This document shows positions 38,701-50,741 of a stretch of DNA of 64,000 nt, one piece after another. The notes beneath the pieces were generated by a model, which saw nothing but the letters and a program-made list of their open reading frames with translations, was not told the origin of the DNA and made no database searches. The stretch is taken from positions 39,837,858 through 39,901,857 of the forward strand of contig CM057230.1 of NCBI GenBank assembly GCA_029891385.1. Reading direction: 5' to 3'. How positions within the stretch are numbered: position 1 is the first letter of the stretch; each line of letters starts with the position of its first letter. The position numbers and the translations under genes were made by a program. The stretch comes from Erythroxylum novogranatense (taxonomy: Eukaryota > Streptophyta > Magnoliopsida > Malpighiales > Erythroxylaceae).

Positions 38701-38819
38701 AAGTTTTCTAATGCAAGTTTTTCCTCCTTTTATGGCCAGTGTGTTGTCGGTTATGGGTCTTCTAGGCTTGTTTTGCTTGTGTGTTTTCGAATGTTGGGCC
38801 TCGGAGACGGGGTCCAACA
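35744..38819 (+). repeat. 5' LTR of the chromovirus
   Basis: It is 3076 bp, bounded by TGTTGGG and CCAACA. It contains diverged modules with the phrase TTCATGAGAGTTGTAGAT (37854) and a GC-rich hairpin block (38140-38240). The open frame at 35922-36107 is present in both LTRs only because the LTRs are near-identical. Confidence 0.95.
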
Positions 38820-38824
38820 TTATT

Positions 38825-38836
38825 TGGTATCAGAGC
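38825..38836 (+). other. Primer binding site of the chromovirus
   Basis: TGGTATCAGAGC lies five bases past the 5' LTR. It is complementary to the 3' end of plant initiator tRNA-Met, as usual for this lineage. Confidence 0.92.
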
Positions 38837-38995
38837 TTAGGTTCCACTCCTAGGCTTTTGTTGTGATATATGATTAAATGTTTGCATTATGAATTGATGG
38901 TTTGCATTAAGTGACATGCATCTCATGCATACATATAGGAACTAAGATTAAAAAGAAATGTAGTTAATCAGTAATGTTTTCATTGAAAGAGTAAG

Positions 38996-40381
38996 ATGCC
39001 ACCTCGTAGAAGGACACGAGGAGTTATGCAAGGTTCTATTGCACCTGACTCTCCACTGAGAGAGGAGAGCACGGATGAGTCCGTAGCCCCGGGAGTGGCT
39101 GAGGCTCCTCTAGGACAAAGTAGTGATCCCCTTTGATCTCAGACTCAGCAGTCGCCTAGTCAGTCTGAGCAAGTGCCTGCTCTTGATCCGAGATTGTTCC
39201 AGGCATTTACCCAAGTATTCGTTCAGACTATGGGTCAAATGCCACAGGCTTCTAGTTCGGCCCCAGCTAAGAATGGGAGACAGTTTGACAGAAAGAGAAA
39301 GGGAAGAGAGCTGTTCAAGAGGGGAGGTGGTACTCCAATTCCCAAGAGAAGTGTCAGAACCTTCCTTGTGCAGCCTGAGGAGAGGAGTACCGGTGGGAGC
39401 CAGCCTAGACCGATGAGGACACCTACCGTCTCTCACCAAGCTTCATCGGTGGACGGTAGTAGGAGAGGAGATGGGAAGAGGGCACCTCTTTCTAAGTTTG
39501 AGCACTGTGGGTATTTCTATAGAGGAGAATGTCGTAGGTGGACAGGAGCATGCTTCAATTGTGGGTAGAAGGGACATTTTGCCAAAGAGTGTCCTAAGCC
39601 AGACAGAAGAGAGGGATCTCGGATACAAGCTTCTAAGAGGACAGAGGCAGTGGGTCAGAAAGCTGTGACTGGAGTGGGTAGCTCTGGGGTATCTAAGAGA
39701 GCTTATCCTCCAGACAGATCCAGGGGGCAAGCACCAGTTAGAGTGTTTGCAATGACTAGAGAGGAGGTAGAGACTGCTCCAGAAGTAGTGACTGGTATGG
39801 TAAAATTGTTTGTTATTGATGCTATAGCTTTGATTGATCCGGGTTCTACCCACTCTTTTGTGTCGTCGGGTAGAACTGTTTGTGGTAGAGACCTGAGCCC
39901 ATTGGATACTTCACTGATGGTGAGTACTCTGATCGACCAGTGTATTGTTATCAGTCAAGTGTTTAGAGAGTGTGAGTTAGAGATTAGTGGAGGAATGTTT
40001 GTGGTGGATTTGATGCCTTTGAAGATGGGAGGATTGGATGTGATCCTAGGTATGGATACTTTAGAGAAGTATCATGCCAAATTAGATTGCAAGCAAAAGA
40101 CAGTGGTATTCGAGCTAGAGGATGGCAGAAAAATGGTATTTGTGGGAGATAGGAAAGCCAGTCCGCCTCGGATTGTTTCAGATATGACAGCTGAGAGACG
40201 GATGAGTATGGGTTGTGAAGCGTTTCTGGCCTATGTGTTAGACACGGAGGCAGATAGAGGGAGGTTGGAAGATATTCCTGTAGTTAGGGAATTCCCGGAT
40301 GTCTTTCCCGAGGAATTGCCAGGACTACCTCCGCCTAGGGAAATTGAGTTTTCGTGGAGCTTCTCCCAGGTACTATGTTGA
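38996..40381 (+). pseudogene. Chromovirus gag-protease, broken, gag core missing
   Basis: The start at 38996 (MPPRRRTRG) is followed in one frame by stops at about 39136 and 39566. The second stop falls inside the zinc knuckle: CFNCG, stop, then KGHFAKEC. Only about 190 codons separate the start from the knuckle, and the retrotransposon gag core usual in this lineage was not seen, so an internal deletion is likely. The protease follows with ALIDPGSTHSFVS (D-[ST]-G as DPGST) and LGMDTLEKYHAKLDCKQK. The frame is lost near 40350 at the entry to RT. Confidence 0.88.
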
Positions 40382-41476
40382 TTTCGATTCCGCCTTACCG
40401 GATGGCCCCGACAGAATTGAGAGAGCTTAAGGAGAAATTGGAGGATCTTTTAGAGAAGGGTTACATTAGGCCGAGCTCTTCGCCTTGGGGAGCTCCGGTT
40501 CTCTTTGTGAAGAAGAAAGATGGGTCGTTGCGGATGTGTGTGAATTATAGGAAGCTGAATCGTGCTACCATTAAGAACAGATATCCGCTCCCTCGCATAG
40601 AACAGATATCCGCTCCCGCGCATAGATGATTTATTTGATCAACTGCAAGGGGCAAGAGTCTTATCCAAAATAGATTTGAGATCGGGTTATCATCAGTTGA
40701 GGATTAGGGAGATCGATGCGTCAAAGACTGCTTTTAGAACTAGGTGTGGCCACTTTGAGGTTATGCCTTTCGGGTTAACGAATGCTCCTGCAGTCTTTAT
40801 GGATTTGATGAATAGAGTTTTCAAGTCTTTCCTAGATCAATTTATCATTGTCTTTATTGATGATATATTGGTCTATTCTAAGAGTGATAAGGAGCACGAG
40901 GATCATTTGAGGGTTGCTTTGGAGACTTTGAGAAAGAATGAGCTGTATGCCAAATTTGATAAGTGCGAATTTTGGTTAAGGGAAGTAGTATTTCTCGGGC
41001 ATGTGATTTCAGAGCGTGGAGTGCATGTAGATCCACAAAAGATAGAGGCTGTGGTTAAATGGGAAGCACCTAAGAATGTGGCTGAAGTAAGAAGTTTCTT
41101 GGGATTAGCTGGATATTACAGGAGGTTCGTGGAGGGCTTTTCTTTGATAGCTGCTCCACTTTCCAAATTGACGAGAAAGAATCAGAAGTTTGAGTGGACT
41201 GAGGAGTGCCAGAGTAGTTTTGAGAAATTAAAGAATAGGCTTACTACTGCACCGATTTTGACATTACCCTATGGTGAGGATGGATACATTGTGTACAGTG
41301 ACGCTTCCAAAAAGGGTTTAGGATGTGTATTGATGCAAGGAGAGAAAGTGATTGCCTATGCTTCTTGGCAATTGAAGCCTTATGAGATGAACTACCCTAT
41401 TCATGATTTGGAGTTGGCTGCTATTATTTTTCCCATTGAAGATTTGGAGGCACTACTTGTATGGAGTTACTACTAG
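40354..41476 (+). pseudogene. Chromovirus reverse transcriptase, frameshifted by a 25-bp duplication
   Basis: 40354-40629 contains [28 protein letters not shown] and MCVNYRKLN. It is shifted by a tandem duplication of 25 bp (40576-40600 and 40601-40625). The next frame, 40676-41476, has [23 protein letters not shown] and the catalytic block [11 protein letters not shown], then [16 protein letters not shown]. The RNase H start [15 protein letters not shown] follows. Another frameshift occurs at about 41430. Confidence 0.92.
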
Positions 41477-42367
41477 AGTATTTACGGACCATAAGAGCCT
41501 TAAGTACTTGTTGACTCAGAAAGAGCTGAATTTGAGGCAGAAGCGATGGTTGGAGTTATTAAAAGATTATGATTTGGTGATAGACTACCATCCGGGGAAA
41601 GCTAATGTGGTAGCTGATGCATTGAGTAGGAAGTCCACTATAGCACATGTGGAGACAGTGTACCTTCCCTTGCTGAAGGAATTAGCCAGACTTGATGAGA
41701 CATTGAGGCAAATTGAGCCTGACTGTATTTTGGTAAATTTCAGAGTGAGACCAGTGTTGAGGGGGAAGATCAAGGAATTGCAGGAACGGGATGAGTACTT
41801 GAGTAAGCTTATAGCAGAGATAAAAGATGGCAAGCCCTCTGATGTAGAGGTAAAGGAAGATGGATTGATGGTTATGGGTGACAGATTGTGTGTTCCAGAT
41901 GTGTTAGAGCTGAAGGATGAGATCCTTGATGAAGCGCATAACGCTCCTTATGCGATGCACCCAGGGAGTTCTAAGATGTATCGGGATTTAAAAGACCACT
42001 TTTGGTGGAAGGGAATGAGAAAAGATGTGGCAGAGCATGCTAAAAGATGTTTAGTGTGTCAGCAAGTTAAAGCTGAACACCAAGCATCTTCAAGCAAGTT
42101 TAATCCTTTGCCGATTCCGGAATGAAAATGGGAGAAGATTTCCATGGATTTTCTGATGGCTTTACCGAGGACTAGCAGGAAGCATGATGCTATTTGGGTG
42201 ATTATGGATAGGCTGACTAAGTCAGCCCACTTCTTGCCAATTAAATAGATGGATTCTTTGAATGTTATGGCTAAGAAGTATGTAGATGAGGTAATCAGAC
42301 TTCATGAGATTCCGAGTTCGATAGTGTCTGATAGGGATCCTAGGTTTACCTCCAGATTTGGGAAAGT
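41403..42367 (+). pseudogene. Chromovirus RNase H end and integrase first half, broken
   Basis: 41403-42125 carries [19 protein letters not shown] and VADALSRK (end of RNase H). The integrase HHCC zinc finger follows ([24 protein letters not shown]). Stops at 42123 and 42246 flank ISMDFLMALPRT, which holds the first core Asp. VSDRDPRFTSRFG holds the second. A frameshift at about 42360 separates it from the last core residue. Confidence 0.9.
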
Positions 42368-43276
42368 TTGCAGGAGGCTCTGGGGACTAGATTGCATTTC
42401 AGTACAGCTTTCCATCCCCAGACTGATGGACAGTTGGAGAGGACGATACGGACCTTGGAGGCTATGTTGAGAGCTTGTGCTTTAGATTTCAAAGGTTCGT
42501 GGGATGATCATCTACCTTTGATTGAGTTTGCTTACAATAATTCCTATAACTCGGGAATTCAGATGGCACCTTATGAGGCTTTGTATGGTAGGAGATGCAA
42601 GACTCCTATATGTTGGGATGAGGAAGGTGAGAGAAAGCTTGTAGGACTTGAGTTAGTGCAAGTTACTGTGGATAAAGTGAAGTTAGTGAAACAGAGGCTT
42701 AAAGCAGCTCAAGACAGGATGAAGAGCTACACAGATGCCCATAGGAAAGAGATGGAGTTTGAAGTGGGTGAGAAGGTGTTTCTTAGAGCTTCTCCATGGA
42801 AAGGTGTTTTGAGGTTTGACAAGAAGGGCAAGCTTAGCCCGAGGTACATAGGCCCATATGAGATCATTGAGAGGATCGGGCCTTTGGCTTATAAGTTAGA
42901 TTTGCCATTGGAGTTGTCTAAGATTCACAATGTGTTTCATGTGTCGATGTTGAGGAGGTACAGATCAGATCCTTCGTATATAGTTCGACCTTCAGAGGTT
43001 CAGTTGAGAGAGGATTTAACCTATGAGGAACAACCAGTGGAGATCTTGGATTCCAAGGAAAAAGTGTTAAGGAATAAGATTGTAAAGCTGGTTAAGGTCT
43101 TATGGAGGAACCATTCGACCAAGGAGGCAACTTGGGAACCTTTGGAAGCCATGAAGGAGAAGTATCCCTACCTCTTCATGGATTCAGGTAAGGATTTCGA
43201 GGACGAAATTCTTTTAGGAGGGGAGAATTGTTGGGCCCGAATTTTTATTTATTTATTTATTTATGGATTTGTTTAA
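42368..43276 (+). pseudogene. Chromovirus integrase C-terminus with chromodomain
   Basis: This 302-codon open frame has STAFHPQTDGQLERTIRTLE (catalytic Glu) and the GPY/F-type region SPRYIGPYEIIERIGPLAY. It ends in a chromodomain (about 43020-43190) with YEEQPVEILDSKEK, VLWRNHSTKEATWEP and a terminal YPYLF. Chromodomains of this type direct integration toward heterochromatin in the family. The frame runs about 48 nt into the 3' LTR before stopping. Confidence 0.92.
43215..43228 (+). other. Polypurine tract of the chromovirus
   Basis: TAGGAGGGGAGAAT lies directly against the 3' LTR start at 43229. It overlaps the end of the pol frame. Confidence 0.85.
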
Positions 43277-46200
43277 TTATTCGCTTACTTTAATTATTTT
43301 GTTTATTATTTTGCCTTAATTGATTTAATTATGTGTTTATATAGATATTTTTTTATTGAGTCTTGGATTTAGCATGTGTGATTGGGAATTAAAATGAAGG
43401 CTTGGACTTAATGTTGGAAAGTATAGGCTTTAGGAATAAATGGAATAGGGATGAGTGGATTAGGGTAGAGTGGGCTTGCGAGGAGGAGGAGAGCCCAAAA
43501 GCTTTGAAAGTTAGAGGAGAGCTCCAAAACTATGTAGTTTTGGGGAGGAAGGCTTTAAGTGAGAATAAAAGAGTTAAGTTGGAATGAAGAGTAGCAAGTT
43601 GTCGTAGAAGGCTAAAGAGAAAAGAAGAGAAGAGTAAAATCGTGAGCCAAAGGAGAAGGAGGCTTTCGGCCAAAAGGGAGAGAGTCGTAGGGAGGAAGAA
43701 AGAAGAAGAAAAAGAAGAGAATCTACTTACTAGAGGTAAGTCCCATCTTTGTTTATGATAGGTTCGAAAATGGGAGGAAATGGAAGTTAGGGTTTGTGTA
43801 GGGTTTGTAGGAAGATGGAAGAGAAGGTGAGATCTATGGGTTTTAGGGACTTTTAAGCTAAGATTATGGTTATTCTAGCTTAAATGTCCTATGGGTAGGT
43901 TAGGTTTAAAGTTTATTATCATCTTTGCTTGATTTATGAATATTATGATTTTCTTTTAAAATGTATTTATTGAATGAAGTATGATTTAATTGAAGGAACT
44001 CAATAAAATCCCACTCGAGACGCGAGGAGGAAGGAAATCTTGAATTCGAATACCGACGATAGGTGGGTAACATTTTTATAGTTGTTGTGTAATGGGAAAA
44101 TGCCCTATGTGTGCTATCTTTGTTATATTGTGTATATATTGAAAGTGTATTTCTATTGGTTTGAAAGAAAAGTACGAAACTATGATGGGTTGATACAATG
44201 AAAGAAGCATAAAATGCTATTTTTGAGTTTGAATATGTGAGCATAAATTGGTTGTGATTGGGCAAGAGAGAACCTATATCGATAGACATGTGCACGTGGA
44301 CCCCCTAGCCTTCTCCGGCTGCCCGCCAGGGCTCTGAGATCCGAAAGTGGACTCGATGTGTTTACGGTAAACTTCGATTTCCGTCGTGTTTACGATAAAC
44401 TTCGGTTTATTCGTCGTGTTTGTGAAACTCTCGAGCCAAATGTGTGCATTCCATCATTTATTTGTGTAACATCCCATCTCCGATGGGAAGGGTATTTTGG
44501 TAAATTGGGACGGGCTAGGAGTATTGATTTATATCGCGACATGAACGTACATTATACAGTCTTTATAAATGGTGATTCTTGCCTGTGCACATAGTCATAC
44601 ATGCATTCATGACATTTCCCGACTTAAGTGTCAAATTGAGATCTTTTGTGAAATTTGTGTGATAATTGTATTTGAAAAATTATTTGGAGTGCGCCATAGA
44701 GTGTTTTACATTTTTAGGGATTTATGAAAATTTTTCTGGAATTATTCGGAGAAAATTCCCGGACCGGCAAAATCGCTAGTAAATGGCCTAAATGTGTTTT
44801 TGTTGTGGAAAATGTGGTTTTCGAGTTTGAACAATTATTGGGAGTGGACTGTCATATATGTTACAATTTTGGGCAATTTAGGTAATTTTCAAAAAAATGA
44901 TTCGGGGAAATTTCCGGATCGGGAAAAATCGCTAAGTGACGAACCGGTCGATTTTCGATAGCGAAAATTGCGACCAAATGGTACTGTCATTTTGGATATA
45001 TTATTTTGAGAATTGTTAGAGAACCATTAGCATTAGTGGGATGAAAGATTAAGTGGGATTATGTTTTGTTTTATTATTATTAAATAGGATTAACTTGAAT
45101 TTTTGGCTTTTTCTCATTAAAAGCCAAGTGTCCCTTTTTAATTAATTGGTTTTGTCTTCTTCTTTCATCATCATCCACGACTCTCCTCCTTGAAATGGTT
45201 AAAAAATTCACTTTGAAGGCTATTCTTCCTTCTCATCTGAAACCTCCTCCTTCTTCCATTCCTTTGTTGGTCTTGCATATATATATATATGTTCTTGCCT
45301 TTTTTCTTGCTTCTACTCACACACAAACCAAGCTTAAGCCTTGTGATGAGGGTGTTGGGTGATAGCCGTAGGTGTTGGAGAAAGTAGAAGAGGAATTAGG
45401 AAGTTGTAATAAGTTGGAAGATTGAGGGAAAGATTGAAAGCTTGACTAGGTAAGATTATGTTTTAAGCTTTGACCATTCATTTAATGCATGAATTAGTAG
45501 TTTGAAGCATTTAAGGGAAGCACTTATGCATTTATTTCATGATGATAAGGGTAGGTTTGAATGGGTTTAATGCATGCTTGAGTGAGGGAAGAGGATAGAG
45601 TAGTGAAGCTTGTGAATTTGCATGTTTTTAATGATGTTATGATGTTAGATAAATGTAAATAAAGTATGGAAGTGGTGTTGTGAGGGTGCTGCCAACTTTT
45701 GTATAATCATATAAGTATATGTTGTGATGAATTTGTGGTTGAATTAGAGGTATAATTGGATACTTAGTGATGTGTTATTGATGTTAGAAGTGATAGGAGT
45801 TAGGTTGTTGATGAAAGCTGGAAATTGAGTTTTGAACCTACTGCCATGTTTTGTTCATAACTAATTGTATAGGTGAGCAAATGAGGTGAGGTTTGTGCCC
45901 AAGTAAACTTTGGGATGTTGGCTTCAATTTAGTGTGAAATAGGTGTTGTTAAATTGTAATGTAGAAGGTCAAAATTTTGTATGGAAAGTTTCTGTTTCAT
46001 TGTCTGTGAACAGTAACCGCATTTATGACCTGATTAGTTTGGTGATTTTTCTAAATTAATTGATATGAAAATTGGGGAAATGGTCTTCATGAAAGTTGTA
46101 TCATATTGAGTTAGCTTTCCATTGCCACTGATCGTGCTAATTTTAGAGTTGTATATTGGGAGAAATGAACTGATTACTATTGACTGGTTTTGAGCATTTT

Positions 46201-46969
46201 GATGAAACCTAGCCTAAGTGTTGAATTTGTGAGCTTGTGAATTGGAAGCAATTTTAGCAAATTATGTGAGCTGATTTGGTGTGAGTGATCTTCTGAAAAG
46301 TTGCAGAGGAAGGAATTATCTTGAAAATGATATATGGTGTGTAATTTTTAGAGGTCAGATTTGGGAGTTATGATTTTTCAAACATTGAACCTGCATTAGG
46401 TTATGAATTGCTGATCAAGGCAGTAACTTGCATGACAATTTTGAAATTGTTAGAAATTGAATTGGATTTTGAGTTCTTCATGAAAATTGAAGTTGAGATC
46501 TTATCTTTTCAGGGATATAAGATTGTGATTTTTGTGACATTTGTGCTAAGTGAATTCTTGTTTGGAAAATTCTTGTCAGATTGGTTGATTTGATGGACTG
46601 ATTCTTTGTTGAATTGTTTGGCCTAGTTAGTTATGGATTTTGATTTTGGGTCGTTCATGAAAGTTGTAGATGGCATTGTGAACTTATTGAGCATATTTAT
46701 GTAGTAATTTTTGGGCTGAAGAATCAGAGAGTTATGGAATTTGCAATGTACTGTTCTGTTTTAATGGGATTTGAGTAGGTAGTAGCTTTGAAGGGATTTT
46801 TGACACCCTTAGTGGTGAAATTGATTTTTATGGTCTTCTTGAAAATTGTAGAGGTTTTTATGATCTTTCCAACAAGGTATAATTTGTATTTTTCTGAATT
46901 GTGTGCTAAGAGCTATGAGTGTTGGAAGTTGGATTAGAAATCAGGAAAAAGGGAATGGGATTGGGGAAT

Positions 46970-47100
46970 CACGCCCGGTCGCTAGGGCGACGCCTCGCCC
47001 TAGCGACGAGGCTCAGATGAACGGCATCGCTAGGGCGACGCCTCGCCCTAGCGAGGCTGGATCGATCGGCCTCATGACGACGCTCGCCCCATGAGGCGGT
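46970..47100. repeat. GC-rich hairpin module in element B
   Basis: CGCTAGGGCG and CGCCCTAGCG, separated by ACGCCT, form a perfect 10-bp stem that occurs twice (about 46979 and 47029). A third pair, CCTCATG and CATGAGG, follows. The block is strikingly GC-rich within AT-rich DNA. Confidence 0.85.
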
Positions 47101-48469
47101 GCTATTTAATTATTATTTGATTTTTTTGGTATTTGGTGATTCTTTTGTTAATTTCTTTTCCATCCGACGTCCGATTGACCTGATTCTCGAGGCATTGACG
47201 TGGCCCGGGTAACGGAGCCGTTAATCACTGTTCCATTTAATTAGGAAACCTATAGAGGTCCGAATTGCGCACCGTCAGTGCCATTGGATTTCTAATTTTT
47301 AAACGAAAAAATAGGATTAGGGCCGGGAATATCATGAACATGCATTGTGCACCTGCAAATTGCTTCATATGCTTTATTAAATAGTTCTGATTGGACAAAA
47401 GGTAATGATTATATTTTCTGATTATCATAGAGGCACATTTGGAGCGTCGATCACCGACGTTACTAAGACTTCCAGATATTAGCTCGAATGCGGTGAGTAA
47501 CCTAGTTGGTTTCTCAAATTCACGATTGCTTACATGCTCTGTATGAATTACTTGCAAAGGTGAAGCTGTATGATCCTTTGGTGTGTTTAGGATCAAATTG
47601 CATGCTACTCTTGAATTGGATTGGACTATTACATGATTCTTGAAATCTATTGGATTGAATTGCATGCTTTTCTTGTCTTGGATGGATCACGGTGTAAGAT
47701 TGGGGCGATATCTTGGCCTTTTATAGCCATAATTCTGAATCATTGAACATCGCATCGCATGCATAAATGCATGATCGGATAATGGATGTGTCCCAAGTTG
47801 CTATTATCCTTTGAAAAGAGCCTCGAGCTCTCACCTTTGTCTTGTGGGGTTTAGCAGGGAGAAATCTGACGCATCCCTCTTGTTCTTGGTGAGCACTTGG
47901 GCACAACATGAATAAGCGGAAAAGAGTCACATATGCATTGCATACACTTGAATATTGTTTTGTGACAATTCTCGCTTACGTGATGACATGAATTATCAGA
48001 AGCTGCGATATGATCTTGTAAAGTATTACATCTCTTGTAAATTGTTACATGTTCTGCAAATTGTTATATAATCTTGTAAGCTGTTATATTATCTTGATAT
48101 TTGAATATTCTTGTATTATGCGATGCGTCGTATGCGTAATGCATGATTTGAGTGAACAATCGATGATGGTTTCTCTCTTGAGTTCGCAAACTCACCCAAC
48201 ATTGCAAATATTTTTCGAGGATCGAAGAGTACCCGTTAGACGCACGGAGTATAGTCTTGATTGCAAGTCGAGTTAAGGTCGGGATCGGTTCACGTCGCAT
48301 TTGTGTCTTTTGAATTATATGTAAATTTGTATTTTCGCAAGGTTCGTCTTGGTATTGCCGAGTGCCGATTGATTAATGTTGTATTGTAATTTGATTACGA
48401 AATAATGATCGATTGAAAATGATTTACGTATTAGAGCGCCCAAATTATTCTTGGTATTTACTTTTCGAT

Positions 48470-48472
<3 letters not shown>

Positions 48473-48511
<39 letters not shown>
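48473..48511. repeat. (TA)n microsatellite
   Basis: A pure TA dinucleotide run of about 40 bp sits near the 3' end of element B. Confidence 0.9.
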
Positions 48512-48512
<1 letters not shown>

Positions 48513-50633
48513 CCAAGTTTTAAACTGTATTGACTGCTCTAGCATACCACTCTCGCGGGTCGCGGGCTCGGATATCACCGTCGATGTCGGGTTCGGGTCT
48601 CGTGGGAGTGGGATGCTACAATTTGTGTTTATGATGCATAATATGTGTTTTTAATTGCAAGAGGATTTCATGTTATGCCTTATGTGATGAGTTGAGTAAA
48701 TTGTGATTTATGTGACAAAGTTGAGTATTTCAGCATATTATTTAAATTGCTAATGCTTTGGATTATTAATGATGTGTTGTGTGACTCATTGCCTGATGGC
48801 TATAAACTTGTTAGCCATTGGTGTGTTAGCTCACTTGATCTCCCTCCTCAGTGCGATTTGAGGTTGAACTTCGAGCCTTGCAAAAGATTCGGGCATCACT
48901 CCAAGAAATTTAGCTACTTCTGTATTAAGTTAGTAACTAGCTTTTGGAATAGCTTTGTAAGCATATTGATCGTTGAGCATCTCATCTTTTGTATTTTGTA
49001 CTTGATCTTGATGAATATGCCAATGTGTAACCAAAGCTATGCATGAATCTTTGTTATGATTTGAAATGAGATGAGAGCACTAGTACTCTCTTCATGTGAA
49101 CTTGTTGAATTACGGCCTGTGTATGGCCTTGAAATAATTTGTATGAGTATTATTAATTGTTGAGTTCTTGATGAGGTTGCCTAGAGAGGCTCATTTGGAA
49201 ATGTGCCAAGATTTGTGAGTTGTGGAAGTTTCTGCAAATTCTGGGTAGGTTGTGTTTTCTGCAATTTCTGTGTTGTTATGGGTCAACTGGGATTATTGAG
49301 ACTCCTTGTGAGTGATAGGTGAGTTGTAGAGCTCTCCCAGGAGGTTTTATGAGTTATTTTGATGTGTTGATTGGTAGGTGTGAGTCGTTAGAATTAAATG
49401 CAGGTGCTATCTAAATGGCTGATTGCTAGGCAGAGCTTTGAGTCTACTTTTGGAGTTGGAATATAGGTTGGTGATCTTCAAGAGAGTTTTAGATAATTCT
49501 TTTACCTTTCCATAGACACTAAGTTTGCTAAATTTGGAGTTCTGGGTCAAAAGTTATGGAGGTTGCAAGTTCTGGTACTGTTCAGGAAGAGCTAGTCGAT
49601 CAGTCTTAGTGTAAATTTTTGATTCCCTTAGAATCCGAGCTTGCCATGAACTCCTTCTTGAAAAATATAGATTTTTCTTCTAGCTTTCTAACGCTTCTGA
49701 TCGTGTCTAATTTGGAGTTCGGAGTCAAAAGTTATTAAGGTTAGAAGTCTGATAGGTCGGATCGCTGGGCAGGTCGCTCGGCATTGTGCCAAGCGCTGGT
49801 GTTTGGGGGTCGGTTTTGGCCGACCGACCCCTCTCCCTTCTTTTGGCCATAACTTTTTGTGTAGACCTCCGATTGAGCTGATTTTTGAAGCGATAGATTT
49901 CTAAAATTTTTTTCTATCTTTCTACACTTGATTTACCAGTATTGCTTTTAATTTGAGAAAGGTGGTTTGAAACAAAGTGTGGAGGTCGGCTGATCAAGTC
50001 TGAATATACTTTACTAATTTTGAGATATCTTGAGCTATAGAGCTCCGATCAAAGCGATTCTTATTTTAAATTAAACTAGAGACATAAACCTATAAGTTTT
50101 ATGAAGGAACTGATTGGCAATTAAGCCTTTAAGATTTTCAAATTCTGACCTGAAGTTGGTAGTGCTCAATTTTGGTTGTTTTCTTTGAAATAACATTTTA
50201 GCCATAACTTCTTCATTTCTAATCCAAATTGAGCGTTTTCAGTGGCGTTGGGACCGTTAGATCACAAGGAACAATTTTCTTAAAAATCCAATCCAAGTTT
50301 TCTAATGCAAGTTTTTCCTCCTTTTATGGCCAGTGTGTTGTCAGTTATGGGTCTTCTAGGCTTGTTTTGCTTGTGTGTTTCTGAATGTTGGGCCTCGGAG
50401 ATGGGGTCCAACAACCTTCCTCTTCGTTATAACTTCTCTCTCTTCTCTCTAGTTCTTTCATTTTCATTTCTCCCTGTTTCGTCTCTCAACATTTGAACCC
50501 CAGAAATCACCTTCTCTATTCTTTACTTAATCATCATGTTCAATCTCACCTCCATTCCCCAACCATCTTTTCATCTCATTTTTATCTAATCTTTGCTCCT
50601 TAAACCTCATTCCTATCTTCAACTCCTTCATCG

Positions 50634-50741
50634 ATGGGTCGTAAGAGGAGTCGTTTAACACTTGGCGGTTCAAGCTCAACACATGCACCCCCTCCTCTTT
50701 CCATTGTAGCCAATGTTTCATTCCAACATAAGGGGAGTTAG
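50634..50741 (+). other. Short ORF in the Athila post-integrase region
   Basis: This 35-codon frame begins MGRKRSRLTLGGSSSTHA and lies where Athila elements place their third, env-like ORF. Basic starts of this kind are seen there in related elements, but no envelope motif or membrane segment is present. It is probably a truncated remnant. Confidence 0.35.

Larger units (their letters stand above)
44465..48620 (+). mobile_element. Element B: solo LTR of the same family as A, 4156 bp
   Basis: It starts TGTAACATCCCATC and ends GGGATGCTACA. It is flanked by ATTTG at 44460-44464 and 48621-48625, inside the otherwise continuous chromovirus LTR. Its sequence is largely the reverse complement of element A. 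It carries a GC-rich hairpin block (46970-47100) missing from A, and a (TA)n run at 48473-48511. No PBS or coding domain was seen. It is the youngest insertion in this nest by position. Confidence 0.88.
35744..50413 (+). mobile_element. Chromodomain gypsy retrotransposon (Tekay/Del-type chromovirus), with element B in its 3' LTR
   Basis: The LTRs start TGTTGGGCCCG and end GGGGTCCAACA. Flanks 35739-35743 and 50414-50418 are both ACCTT. The internal region runs PBS, gag, PR, RT, RNase H, INT and chromodomain (38996-43228). The 5' LTR is 3076 bp and the 3' LTR is about 3024 bp once element B is removed. In 35881-36240 I count about three differences from the 3' copy, so this is a young insertion. 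Confidence 0.95.
43229..50413 (+). repeat. 3' LTR of the chromovirus, split by element B
   Basis: Pieces 43229-44464 and 48621-50413 rejoin to match the 5' LTR after removing element B and one ATTTG copy. It ends GGGGTCCAACA at 50413. Relative to the 5' LTR it has a shorter GC-rich module (49750-49835) and several small indels. Confidence 0.94.

Noticed and set aside
38825..38836. tRNA-like match
   Set aside because: It is only the 12-nt primer binding site complementary to initiator tRNA-Met. No cloverleaf is present.
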